Below the pieces are notes generated by a model that searched no databases, was not told the DNA's origin, and saw only the letters and a program-made list of their open reading frames with translations. Below, piece by piece: positions 1 to 7,450 of a DNA stretch of 64,000 nt. Numbering within the stretch: position 1 is the first letter of the stretch; each line of letters opens with the position of its first letter. Origin of the DNA: Sediminihabitans luteus (GTDB taxonomy: Bacteria; Actinomycetota; Actinomycetes; Actinomycetales; Cellulomonadaceae); the NCBI RefSeq assembly GCF_002797595.1, contig NZ_PGFE01000007.1:62001-126000 (forward strand), read 5' to 3'. Both the position numbers and the translations under genes were made by a program.

Positions 1-302
1 GGATGATCCCGGGACGCACCATGCGACGTCTGCTCGACGCGTGCGGCATGCTCGCGCCGCTGAGCGTGCTGACGTTCTCGGACGAGGTCGGCGCGGCCAA
101 GCCAGCGCCGGCGATCTTCGCGGCCACGGTCGAGGGTTTCGCGTGCGCGGCGGGCGACGTCGTGCACGTGGGCGACAACCCGGTCGCGGACGTCGCGGGG
201 GCCCGCGACGCGGGGATGCGGCCCGTGCTGGTGGACGCGAGCGTCACGACGTCCGCGGTGCTCGCGGCGCTCGCCGAACGCGCCCGCGAGACGGCGGCCT
301 GA
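1..302 (+). CDS. HAD-family hydrolase, C-terminal part (5' end outside window)
   Basis: The frame is open from the left edge, so this is the last ~100 residues of a longer protein. It carries the C-terminal HAD signatures: KPAPAIF (motif III lysine) followed by HVGDNPVADV (motif IV acidic loop), then a short cap-less tail. These are typical of haloacid dehalogenase-like phosphatases acting on small phosphorylated metabolites. One base separates its stop from the GTG of the following phosphoribosyltransferase gene, so the two are probably cotranscribed. A phosphatase beside phosphoribosyltransferases suggests dephosphorylation of a ribosylated intermediate (inference). The first catalytic DxD motif is not visible because it lies upstream. 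Confidence 0.8.
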   Translation, partial: MIPGRTMRRLLDACGMLAPLSVLTFSDEVGAAKPAPAIFAATVEGFACAAGDVVHVGDNPVADVAGARDAGMRPVLVDASVTTSAVLAALAERARETAA

Positions 303-303
303 C

Positions 304-1413
304 GTGACGGCGCCCGCGCTCGTCGCGGCGTTCCACCTGACGCGTGCCGGGCGAGGGGTCGGGGGTGCTCCGGGCGGTCCTGGCGGTCCTGGCGGTCCGG
401 GTGCTCCGGGTCTGCAGGGCGCGCCGACGGACCGTGCGCCCCTCGTCGACGCGCGCTCCGGCCTGCCGCTCGACGTCGACGCGTACTCCCGCATGAAGCA
501 CGGCGACGCGCGCGCGGCCCGCGACCTCGCGGACGCCGTCGCCGACGCGCTGCTCGTGCAGCAGCCCGCGCTCGTGACCGACCCGGCACCGCTCGCGCTG
601 CCGGTGGCGTACCTCGCGGTGCGGCCCGCGTGCTGGTATCTCGCGGCGCGCGTGCTCGACCGCCTCGACGCCGAGCGCGCGCGGCACGGGCACGCGCCGG
701 GCCGCGTCGTGCGGGTCGCGAAGGACTCGGTCACGCGCACCGACTACGCGGCGTCGTCGGCCGCCGACCGGCGCGCCGAGATGGACCGCATCGGGTTCCG
801 GCTCACGCAGGACGTCGCCGGGTGCCAGCTCGTCGTGGTCGACGACGTGCGCGTGACCGGCCTCGCCGAGGCGACCGTGCTCGCGGCGCTCGCCGACGCC
901 GGGGCCGTGCGCACCGTGGTCGCGTACGTCGCGACGGTCGACGACGCGCTGCGCGCCGACCCGGCCGTCGAGGCCGAGCTCAACCACGCGACCGTGCGGT
1001 CGGTCGCCGACATGGCCGACGTGGTGCGCGCCGGGGACTTCGTGCTGACCATCCGGTTCCTCAAGCGCCTGCTCGGCGCGCCCGCCGCGGAGCGCGCCGC
1101 GTTCCTCGACGCGTGCCCGCCCGCGCTCGTCGCGCAGATGCATGCGGGCTGCGTCGCGACCGGCCCCGAGTTCTGCGCCGGGTACGCGGACGGCGTCGCC
1201 GACCTCGTCGCGCGGCGGGGGCCCGGGCAGGAGGCAGGGCGAGGGGCGTCGGACGGCGCCGACGTCGAGGACCCTGACGCTGTGCATCCCGACGCCGTGC
1301 ACCCTGACGCCGTGCACCCTGACGCTGTGCATCCCGACGCTGTGCATCCCGACGCCGTGCATCCCGACGCTGTGCATCCCGACGCCGTGCACACCGTCCC
1401 GGCGGGCGCATGA
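304..1413 (+). CDS. Phosphoribosyltransferase-like protein of ter-cluster type (first of two)
   Basis: A 369-residue protein starting at GTG. The PRPP-binding signature of type I phosphoribosyltransferases is visible as VVVDDVRVTG (acidic pair near residue 180). Upstream is a YSRMKHGD motif, shared as YSRFKHGD with the next gene. I recall ComF-like PRTases with this motif from tellurium-resistance gene neighbourhoods, but cannot search. Residues about 20-36 are a Gly/Pro-rich collagen-like stretch. The C-terminus carries eight copies of the pentapeptide PDAVH encoded by a 15-bp tandem repeat, probably a disordered tail. It overlaps the next gene by 4 bases (ATGA), indicating translational coupling. 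The role would be transfer of phosphoribose to an unknown base; substrate unknown. Confidence 0.7.
   Translation: MTAPALVAAFHLTRAGRGVGGAPGGPGGPGGPGAPGLQGAPTDRAPLVDARSGLPLDVDAYSRMKHGDARAARDLADAVADALLVQQPALVTDPAPLALPVAYLAVRPACWYLAARVLDRLDAERARHGHAPGRVVRVAKDSVTRTDYAASSAADRRAEMDRIGFRLTQDVAGCQLVVVDDVRVTGLAEATVLAALADAGAVRTVVAYVATVDDALRADPAVEAELNHATVRSVADMADVVRAGDFVLTIRFLKRLLGAPAAERAAFLDACPPALVAQMHAGCVATGPEFCAGYADGVADLVARRGPGQEAGRGASDGADVEDPDAVHPDAVHPDAVHPDAVHPDAVHPDAVHPDAVHPDAVHTVPAGA
1273..1392 (+). repeat. 15-bp tandem repeat, 8 units, encoding PDAVH
   Basis: Eight exact-length 15-bp units (CC(C/T)GACGC(C/T)GTGCA(C/T)) lie in frame at the end of the first phosphoribosyltransferase gene. Differences between units are only synonymous third-base changes, so the peptide repeat is perfect. 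Confidence 0.95.
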
Positions 1414-2318
1414 GCGCGCGGGCGTTCGCGCTCACGCGGCTCGTCGAGTCGCCCGCGGGGGACCTCGCGCTCGTGCGCGACGTGGTCCGAGGCGGCGACA
1501 CGGGCAGTGCGGGTTGCGGCGTGACGGTCGAGCAGTACAGCCGGTTCAAGCACGGCGACGGCCTCGTCGCGCGCGAGCTCGGCACGGCGCTCGCCGAGGA
1601 GTTCGTCGCGGCGCACGCGCGCACGCTGCGCGGCGACGTCGTCGTGACCTCGTCGGGGTACGACGTCGCGCCGCCCGCGGCCCGGTCGCTGCTCGGGCCG
1701 TTCGTCGGCACGCTGCGCCGGCTCCTCGACGCCCGGGATGCCCGCGGCGCGCGCGGCGTCACGGTGCGCACCGTGACGGTGCACCGGTCCGCGCCGTCCG
1801 ACGGCGACTACGCCGCGATGGGCCGCGACGCCCGGGCCGCCGCGCTGGGGGCGCACGACCTGCACCTGGGGGCAGGGGGCGACGTCCGCCACGCGCACGT
1901 GCTCGCGCTCGACGACGTCCGGGTCACGGGCGTGCACGAGCGGGCCATGGACGCCGCGCTGCGGTCGGCCGGGGCGCGGCGCGTCGACCACCTGTACGTC
2001 GTGGACGCGCACCTGCTGGGCGCCGACCCGACGGTCGAGTCGAGGCTCAACACGGTCGCCGTGCGGGACGTCGACGACCTCGCGCGCCTCGCCGCGAGCC
2101 CCGGGTTCGTGCCCAACGCGCGCGTCACGCGCATGCTGCTCGGGCTCGACGACGCCTCGCTCGCCGCGGTCGCGGCGCGCCTGCCCGTCGAGGTGCTGCG
2201 CTGGTTCTCGCAGGTCGGGCTGCGCGACCGGTTCACCGAGCTGCCGCGGTATCGTCCCGCCGCGGAGAGGTTCCGCGCGCTCGCGGGCGGGCTCGTGCAG
2301 GAGGGAGCGGCACCATGA
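1410..2318 (+). CDS. Phosphoribosyltransferase-like protein of ter-cluster type (second of two)
   Basis: A 302-residue protein homologous to its upstream neighbour. It shares YSRFKHGDG near the N-terminus, LALDDVRVTG (PRPP loop, acidic pair about residue 168-169), and a VESRLNTVAVRDVDDLARL segment matching VEAELNHATVRSVADMADV in the first protein. It lacks the glycine-rich insert and the repeat tail of the first copy. It overlaps both neighbours by 4 bases (ATGA at each junction). Two diverged PRTases in tandem suggest either a heteromeric enzyme or two successive ribosyl transfers. That is inference; neither substrate is known. Confidence 0.7.
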   Translation: MSARAFALTRLVESPAGDLALVRDVVRGGDTGSAGCGVTVEQYSRFKHGDGLVARELGTALAEEFVAAHARTLRGDVVVTSSGYDVAPPAARSLLGPFVGTLRRLLDARDARGARGVTVRTVTVHRSAPSDGDYAAMGRDARAAALGAHDLHLGAGGDVRHAHVLALDDVRVTGVHERAMDAALRSAGARRVDHLYVVDAHLLGADPTVESRLNTVAVRDVDDLARLAASPGFVPNARVTRMLLGLDDASLAAVAARLPVEVLRWFSQVGLRDRFTELPRYRPAAERFRALAGGLVQEGAAP

Positions 2319-3475
2319 CCGAAGGCACGACCGAGGACTCGACCGAGGACCGCGCCGGGGAGCCGACGGACGCCGGGGCCGACGACGGCTTCGCCGCCGC
2401 GAAGCCCGGCGCCGGCCCCCGGGGCGCCCGGGGCGTCGCCGCGGACGCGTCGGCGTGGGTGCTGCGCGCGCTCGCCGCCTACCCACAGCCGCCGCGCCCC
2501 CTCGTGGACGAGTGGGAGATCTCGATCGCGGGACTCGTGCGCACCGTGCCGCGCGTTCCGCGGTTCGCGACCAAGCCGCTCGGGCTGCTCGACGGCCTCG
2601 GTGCGGTGCACGTCGGTCCCGAGGAGGTCGGGTTCGACGGCGACGCGGTGCCGTGGGACCGCGTGCTCGAGGTGCGGACCGAGCCGCTCGCCGCGAGCAT
2701 CTCGGCCGAGGCGCTCGAGCAGGGCATCGCGCAGGTCTCGGCCCGGCTCCCGCTCATGCCGGGCCGCGCGTGGATCTCCCGCAAGCTCGCCGAGCTCTTC
2801 TACACGCTGTACCTGCTCGCGAACCCCGAGACGCGCGACGAGCTGCTCGCGGTGGAACGCGAGCTGGGCGGCCTCGTGCCCGACGGGGCCTACGGGGCGG
2901 ACGACGCCGCGCCGGGCTCTCCCGAGCGCGACGGACGCACCGTGACGCAGATCCTGGTGCGCCGCCGGTTCGGCGGGCCGTCGGAGCGTCCCACGAGCAT
3001 CACCGCGGTGCTGCTCCAGATCGCGGTGCCCGGGGCGACCGAGGCGATCGTGCGCGAGGCGCTCGAGCGTGACATCCCGGTCGTGCACGTGCCCCTCGAG
3101 GAGGGCGACCTCGGCAAGCACGTGAGCCGCGCCGAGTCGTGGCGCACCGCGGCCGGGACCGTGCGGGGCAGGCTCGCGTCGCTGCGCCGCGCGGACGACG
3201 CGGACGGCGCGGGTGCCAAGGGTGCTGCTGTGCAGGACGCCGCTGTGCCGAGTGCCGCCGTGCAGGACGCCGCTGTGCAGGACACCGCGGTCCAGGACTC
3301 CGCCGTGCAGGACGCCGCGTGGGCGGGTACGTCGCGTGCGGTGCCGACCGCGGGGACGTCGTCCGGCACGGGGACGACCGCGGGGACGTCGTCCGACAGC
3401 ATGCCCGGGATCATCACGCGCAAGCGCCGGCGCAAGGGGTCGTCCGACGAGCCGACGATCCCGGGGATGCTCTAG
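2315..3475 (+). CDS. Unrecognised protein cotranscribed with the PRTase pair
   Basis: A 386-residue protein that I do not recognise. The ATG is placed by its 4-base overlap with the preceding stop. The first ~45 residues are acidic and Gly/Ala-rich. Residues ~45-290 look globular (an EWEISIAGLVRTVPRVPRF segment and a KLAELFYTLYLLANPETRDELL helix), with no signal peptide or membrane segment. A run of six VQDAA-type pentapeptides follows, then a Thr/Ser/Gly linker and a strongly basic terminus (TRKRRRKGSSDEPTIPGML). The coupling argues that it works with the two phosphoribosyltransferases, as another enzyme or a nucleic-acid-binding adaptor through the basic tail. No function is assigned. Confidence 0.8.
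   Translation: MTEGTTEDSTEDRAGEPTDAGADDGFAAAKPGAGPRGARGVAADASAWVLRALAAYPQPPRPLVDEWEISIAGLVRTVPRVPRFATKPLGLLDGLGAVHVGPEEVGFDGDAVPWDRVLEVRTEPLAASISAEALEQGIAQVSARLPLMPGRAWISRKLAELFYTLYLLANPETRDELLAVERELGGLVPDGAYGADDAAPGSPERDGRTVTQILVRRRFGGPSERPTSITAVLLQIAVPGATEAIVREALERDIPVVHVPLEEGDLGKHVSRAESWRTAAGTVRGRLASLRRADDADGAGAKGAAVQDAAVPSAAVQDAAVQDTAVQDSAVQDAAWAGTSRAVPTAGTSSGTGTTAGTSSDSMPGIITRKRRRKGSSDEPTIPGML
3230..3319 (+). repeat. 15-bp tandem repeat, 6 units, encoding VQDAA-like pentapeptides
   Basis: Six in-frame 15-bp units give VQDAA, VPSAA, VQDAA, VQDTA, VQDSA and VQDAA. They differ in sequence from the PDAVH array two genes upstream but have the same period and the same GACGCC-type core. Confidence 0.9.
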
Positions 3476-3485
3476 CGTCGGGGGG

Positions 3486-4901
3486 ATGTCCTCCCACCAG
3501 ACCGAGCCCGCGCCCGAGCCCGCGCCCGAGCAGCGTGAGCCGACCGGCGACTCCCTCGCGCACGGGCTGCGTGCGCGGCACCTGACGATGATGGGCCTCG
3601 GCTCGGCGATCGGCGCGGGGCTGTTCCTCGGCAGCGGCCAGGGAATCGCGATCGCGGGGCCGGCGGTGCTGGTGAGCTACTCGATCGCGGGCGTGCTCGT
3701 CGTGCTGCTCATGCGCATGCTCGCCGAGATGGCGACCGAGGTGCCGTCGTCGGGCGCGTTCTCGGTCTACGCGGAGACGGCGCTCGGGCGCTGGGCCGGG
3801 TTCACGATGGGCTGGCTGTACTGGTTCATGCTCATCATGGTGCTGGGCGTCGAGGTCACGGGTGCCGCGCAGATCATGGCGGGCTGGTGGCCGTCGGTGC
3901 CGCAGTGGGTGTTCGCGGGCGTCGTGGTCGCGCTGTTCGCGGTGCTGAACCTCGTGGGCGTGCGCAGCTTCGGGGAGGCCGAGTTCTGGTTCGCGGCGGT
4001 CAAGGTGCTCGCGATCCTCGCGTTCCTCGTGATCGGCGTGCTCGTGGTGCTCGGGTGGCTGCCCGGCACCGAGCCCGTGGGCACCGAGAACCTGCTCGGG
4101 CACGGCGGCTTCGCGCCGACGGGGTGGAGCGGGATCGCGGCGGCGCTGCTCGTCGTGGTGTTCGCGTTCGGGGGCATCGAGATCGTGACGATCGCGGCGG
4201 CCGAGGCGCGCGACCCGCAGCGCGCGATCGGGATCGCGACCCGCTCGATCGTGTGGCGCATCGTGTTCTTCTACCTCGGGTCGATCGCGATCATGGTGCT
4301 CGTGCTGCCGTGGGACTCGCCCGCGCTCGCCGAGTCGCCGTTCGTGGCGGTGCTCGACGTCGCGGGGCTCGAGAACGCGGCCCGGGTCATGTCGGTCGTG
4401 GTGGTCGTCGCGCTGCTCAGCGCGTTCAACGCGAACGTGTACGGGACGTCGCGCATGGCGTACTCGCTCGCGCGCCGCGGGGACGGGCCGCGTGCGCTCG
4501 CACGGGTCTCGCGCACCGAGGTGCCGTGGGTCGCGGTGCTGCTGTCGGTGTTCTTCGGGTTCGTCTCGGTGCTGCTCAACTGGTGGCTGCCCGACGCCCT
4601 GCTCGAGATCCTGCTCAACGCGGTCGGGTCGGCGCTGCTCGTGATCTGGGTGTTCATCGCGGTCTCGCAGCTCGTGCTGCGCCCCCGGCTCGAGGCGGCG
4701 GCGCGCGAGCGCGGCGAGACGCTGCAGCTGCGCATGTGGCTCTATCCGTGGCTCACGTGGGCGACTCTCGCGGGCCTGGCGGCGCTCGTGGTGCTCATGC
4801 TGACCGACCCGTCGGCGCGGGCGCAGCTCGCCGCGACCGCTGTGCTGACGCTCGTGATCTTCGGGATCTACCTCGTGCGCTCGCGCCGAGCACGGGCTTA
4901 G
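3486..4901 (+). CDS. Amino acid permease (APC superfamily)
   Basis: A 471-residue polytopic membrane protein. After a Glu/Pro-rich cytoplasmic N-terminus it shows the TM1 signature GLGSAIGAGLFLGSG, with the unwound GxG region that binds the amino-acid backbone in APC transporters. About 12 hydrophobic segments follow, ending with a short Arg-rich tail. AEMATEVPSSGAFSVYAETALG is the conserved TM2-TM3 region of the AAT family, which covers GABA, aromatic and basic amino-acid permeases. It should import an amino acid by proton symport; the substrate cannot be read from the sequence. The ATG at 3486 lies 10 bases after the upstream stop. Confidence 0.88.
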   Translation: MSSHQTEPAPEPAPEQREPTGDSLAHGLRARHLTMMGLGSAIGAGLFLGSGQGIAIAGPAVLVSYSIAGVLVVLLMRMLAEMATEVPSSGAFSVYAETALGRWAGFTMGWLYWFMLIMVLGVEVTGAAQIMAGWWPSVPQWVFAGVVVALFAVLNLVGVRSFGEAEFWFAAVKVLAILAFLVIGVLVVLGWLPGTEPVGTENLLGHGGFAPTGWSGIAAALLVVVFAFGGIEIVTIAAAEARDPQRAIGIATRSIVWRIVFFYLGSIAIMVLVLPWDSPALAESPFVAVLDVAGLENAARVMSVVVVVALLSAFNANVYGTSRMAYSLARRGDGPRALARVSRTEVPWVAVLLSVFFGFVSVLLNWWLPDALLEILLNAVGSALLVIWVFIAVSQLVLRPRLEAAARERGETLQLRMWLYPWLTWATLAGLAALVVLMLTDPSARAQLAATAVLTLVIFGIYLVRSRRARA

Positions 4902-4967
4902 GCACCGCCGAGCACGGGCCTGTGCACACGCACGCCGCGAATTCGTGTGCGCAACCCCGTGCTCGGC
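4885..4967. repeat. Intergenic GCCGAGCACGGGC repeat, two direct copies and one inverted
   Basis: The 13-mer GCCGAGCACGGGC occurs at 4885-4897 (end of the permease gene) and 4907-4919. Its inverted form CCCGTGCTCGGC is at 4956-4967. The inner pair can fold into a 12-bp stem between the permease and the ArfB-like gene, possibly a terminator or attenuator. Another direct copy lies at 17328-17340. Confidence 0.7.
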
Positions 4968-4982
4968 GAGGAGGATGGGCAC

Positions 4983-5414
4983 GTGCCCGCACCCCATCAC
5001 GCCGGACTGCCGGTGAGCGCCGCGCTGACGATCCCGCGCGCCGAGCTCACCTGGCGGTTCTCGCGCGCCTCGGGGCCGGGCGGGCAGGGCGTCAACACGA
5101 CCGACTCGCGCGTCGAGCTGTCGTGGGACGTCGCGCGGTCGGCCGTGCTCGGCGACGCGCAGCGCGCGCGTCTCCTCGAGCGGCTCGGGCCTCGCCTGGT
5201 GGACGGCGTGCTGACCGTGGTCGCCTCCGAGCACCGTGAGCAGCTGCGCAACCGTGCGGCGGCCTCCCAGCGTCTGGCGGCCATCGTGGCGGACGCCGCA
5301 GCCGCACCTCCGCGCGCCCGCCGGGCGACCCGGCCGACGCGCGGGTCGAAGGAGCGACGGCTCACCGCCAAGAAGCAGCGGTCGGCCACGAAGGCGCTGC
5401 GCCGCATGCCATGA
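4983..5414 (+). CDS. arfB: GGQ-domain ribosome rescue factor (ArfB/YaeJ-like)
   Basis: A 143-residue protein if started at GTG 4983, which has a GAGGAGG Shine-Dalgarno 8 bases upstream (4968-4974). The class I release-factor catalytic motif is clear: SGPGGQGVNTTDSRVEL, the GGQ that hydrolyses peptidyl-tRNA in the peptidyl transferase centre. No codon-recognition domain is present. The C-terminus is a Lys/Arg-rich tail (KERRLTAKKQRSATKALRR), as in ArfB, where it enters the empty mRNA channel of stalled ribosomes. Length and architecture match this family. Confidence 0.9.
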   Translation: MPAPHHAGLPVSAALTIPRAELTWRFSRASGPGGQGVNTTDSRVELSWDVARSAVLGDAQRARLLERLGPRLVDGVLTVVASEHREQLRNRAAASQRLAAIVADAAAAPPRARRATRPTRGSKERRLTAKKQRSATKALRRMP

Positions 5415-5420
5415 TGCGGC

Positions 5421-6155
5421 GTGCCGAAGAGCAAGGTCCGCAAGAAGAGCTCCGGTGGCCGTGGCGTGCCGCAGCCACCGCCCGCGCTGCCGCGCGTCCA
5501 CGGACGTGTGCGCGTGCTGGGCTACCTGCTCGGCGGTCTCGTCTGGACGGCCCTCGCGACCCTGCTCTGGGCGTGCGTGCTCGTGGTGCCGCTGCTGCCG
5601 GCGCTCATGCGCCCGGTGGGAGAGCAGCTGCACGGGGACGACGTGGTGGCGGTGGCGTTCCTGCCCCTCGTCGCCGCCGCGCTGGGCGGGGGCGTGATGC
5701 CGTTCGCGCTGCAGCTCTCGGGCTACGCGCTGCTCCTGTGGCTCGCGCTGTCCCGGTCGGTGCGGCCGGCGTGGGACGGGGAGCCGCTGACGTACGCGGA
5801 GGGGCGCACGCGGTTCGACGCGATGCACCTGCCGTGGCACCGCACCCGGTACAGCGACCGTCTCGCGCGGATGATCGTGGGCGGCTTCTCGGCGGGGCCG
5901 ATGGCCGCCGGGGCGCTCGTGGCGGTCGGTGTGAGCGTGCCGGCGCTCGCGTGGGGGTGGCCGCTCGCGACACTCCTGGTCGTGGTCGCCGCGGCCGTGG
6001 GCGTGGTGCTCGTGGTCGTCGGCGTCCGGGTCGGGGTGCGGCTGGGCGCTGGGCGCGGGTTCGAGCGCTACTGCGCGGACGTCGCGCGGCGGCGTCGTGC
6101 CCGTCCGCAGCTCGACCTGCCGAGACCGCGTCGTCGAGCGGGCGCGGGGTCTTAG
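5421..6155 (+). CDS. Four-TM membrane protein with a CrgA-like N-terminus
   Basis: A 244-residue protein starting at GTG. The first nine residues, MPKSKVRKK, match the conserved opening of the actinobacterial cell-division protein CrgA. The rest does not: CrgA is ~85 residues with two membrane segments, whereas this has four (about residues 33-57, 75-105, 150-170 and 175-200) and an Arg-rich C-terminus. No enzymatic motif is visible. It follows the ArfB-like gene by 6 bases, so the two are probably cotranscribed. Function unknown; a division-related role would rest on nine residues only. Confidence 0.75.
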   Translation: MPKSKVRKKSSGGRGVPQPPPALPRVHGRVRVLGYLLGGLVWTALATLLWACVLVVPLLPALMRPVGEQLHGDDVVAVAFLPLVAAALGGGVMPFALQLSGYALLLWLALSRSVRPAWDGEPLTYAEGRTRFDAMHLPWHRTRYSDRLARMIVGGFSAGPMAAGALVAVGVSVPALAWGWPLATLLVVVAAAVGVVLVVVGVRVGVRLGAGRGFERYCADVARRRRARPQLDLPRPRRRAGAGS

Positions 6156-6192
6156 GAGCCACCGCGCGGGTGAATCGTGCACGACCGGGTTC

Positions 6193-6205
6193 CTTGCGGT
6201 GCAAG
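6193..6205. promoter_or_regulatory. Palindrome CTTGC-GGT-GCAAG upstream of padR
   Basis: A perfect 5+3+5 palindrome 20 bases before the padR ATG, next to a possible -10 element (GATACT, 6205-6210). The position fits PadR autoregulation, but PadR operators vary and this is inference. Confidence 0.4.
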
Positions 6206-6225
6206 ATACTGCTAGCGTGCGAGCC

Positions 6226-6567
6226 ATGACCTCAGCCGTCGAGCGCGCGCAGACCCAGCTCCGCAAGGGCGTGCTCGAGTACTGCGTGCTCGCGAGCCTG
6301 CGAGCCGCCCCCGCGTACGGCCTCGAGCTCGCGACGCTCCTCGGCCGCGACCGCGTGCTCCTCGCGAGCGAGGGCACCCTCTACCCCTTGCTGTCGCGCC
6401 TGCGCACGCAGGGCCTCGTCGCCACGACCTGGCAGGAGTCCACGAGCGGACCGCCCCGGCGCTACTACGAGCTCACCGACGACGGGCACGCCGCCCTCGA
6501 CGCCTTCACCGCGACGTGGCAGCCGTTCCGCGACGCCGTCGACTCACTCCTGGAGGACCCCCGATGA
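6226..6567 (+). CDS. PadR-family transcriptional regulator
   Basis: A 113-residue winged-helix protein with the PadR core: LRKGVLEYCVLASLRAAPAYGLELA (helices 1-2), ASEGTLYPLLSRLRTQGLV (recognition region) and GPPRRYYELTDDGHAAL (wing and dimer helix). PadR proteins are usually repressors of their own operon. The stop overlaps the next ATG (ATGA). The neighbour has a HAAS domain, the classic PadR partner, so the pair likely forms one regulatory unit. The DNA-binding target is probably the palindrome at 6193-6205. Confidence 0.9.
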   Translation: MTSAVERAQTQLRKGVLEYCVLASLRAAPAYGLELATLLGRDRVLLASEGTLYPLLSRLRTQGLVATTWQESTSGPPRRYYELTDDGHAALDAFTATWQPFRDAVDSLLEDPR

Positions 6568-7289
6568 CCACCGACCCCGTCACGCCGGACGGCGGCGCGC
6601 GCACCCCGCAGAGCGGCGCAGCCCTCGTCGCGCAGTACCTCGACGACCTCGAGCGCGCGCTCGCGGACGCGGACCCGGCGGAGCGGGCCGAGACCGTCAC
6701 CGCGGTGCGCGACCACCTCGAGGACGCCCTCGGGACGCGCCCGCCGCTCGACGACGCACGTGACGTCATCGCCGGGCTCGGCCCCGTGGAGCTCATTGCG
6801 GGTGCAGCCACGCCGTTCGCGGCCGCGCACGGATCGGATCCCCGCGCCCGGACGACCGCGCACGGCGGGCCGACCGCGGCTGCGCCGTCCGGCACCGTGG
6901 TCGACCCGACGCCCTGGACCGGGCCGGACCCGCGGTTCGGACCGCCGCCGAGCACGGAGATCCCGCCGCGCCTGCCCGGGGTCGCGCTCGGGCTCGCGAC
7001 GCTGAGCCTGGTGACGTCGCTCGCGTGGATCGTGAGCTGGCCGCTGGCGATCGCGGCGATCGTGTGCGCGGTCGTGCACCTCACGCGGAGCGAGAAGCGC
7101 CGCGGCATGGCGTGGACGGCGATCGGCCTCGGCGTGCTGTCATTCGCGGTCTCGCTCGTGATCGGCCTGTTCTCCGGGTCGACGGTCGTCGAGGAGACGG
7201 GTCAGGGGCTCGCGGTCCCGGTCGTGACCGGCGATGGCCCGGCCGTCGCCGGGCTGGTCGTCGCCGGGAGCCTGCTGCCGGGGGAGTAG
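6564..7289 (+). CDS. HAAS-domain membrane protein, PadR partner
   Basis: A 241-residue protein. The ATG at 6564 overlaps the padR stop and is preceded by TGGAGG. Residues ~15-60 (VAQYLDDLERALADADPAERAETVTAVRDHLEDAL) fit the helical HAAS domain, a HAMP-like signalling module found beside PadR regulators. A Pro-rich linker follows, then a DUF4190-like region with two or three membrane segments (VALGLATLSLVTSLAWIVSW; AIAAIVCAVVH; IGLGVLSFAVSLVIGLF) and a short outer tail. It may pass a membrane or envelope signal to PadR (inference from known pairings). Confidence 0.8.
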   Translation: MTTDPVTPDGGARTPQSGAALVAQYLDDLERALADADPAERAETVTAVRDHLEDALGTRPPLDDARDVIAGLGPVELIAGAATPFAAAHGSDPRARTTAHGGPTAAAPSGTVVDPTPWTGPDPRFGPPPSTEIPPRLPGVALGLATLSLVTSLAWIVSWPLAIAAIVCAVVHLTRSEKRRGMAWTAIGLGVLSFAVSLVIGLFSGSTVVEETGQGLAVPVVTGDGPAVAGLVVAGSLLPGE

Positions 7290-7314
7290 CCCCCGCGGCC
7301 GGTGACCGCCTGCC

Positions 7315-7397
7315 GCCGAACCGGCGATCATGTACGCCCGAACCGGCGATCATGCACGTTCCGAGGCCCGACATCGACCACGATCGCCGGTTCGGCG
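7315..7397. repeat. Inverted-repeat element between convergent genes (copy 1)
   Basis: GCCGAACCGGCGATCATG lies at 7315-7332, a near-identical direct copy at 7337-7354, and an inverted copy (ACGATCGCCGGTTCGGC) ends at about 7397. It lies between the convergent HAAS gene and M20 gene and can fold into a strong stem, so it may be a bidirectional terminator. A second locus with the same design is at 50459-50520. Confidence 0.75.
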
Positions 7398-7450
7398 TCA
7401 GGGTGGGACGTCATGGCGGCGCGGTCGGGCCCGGGGCGCCAGGCAGAGGC

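Noticed and set aside
3414-6377. A long - strand open frame across the permease, ArfB-like and membrane-protein genes
   Set aside because: Low-complexity Arg/His/Glu product with no start context. The + strand frames have clear family motifs.
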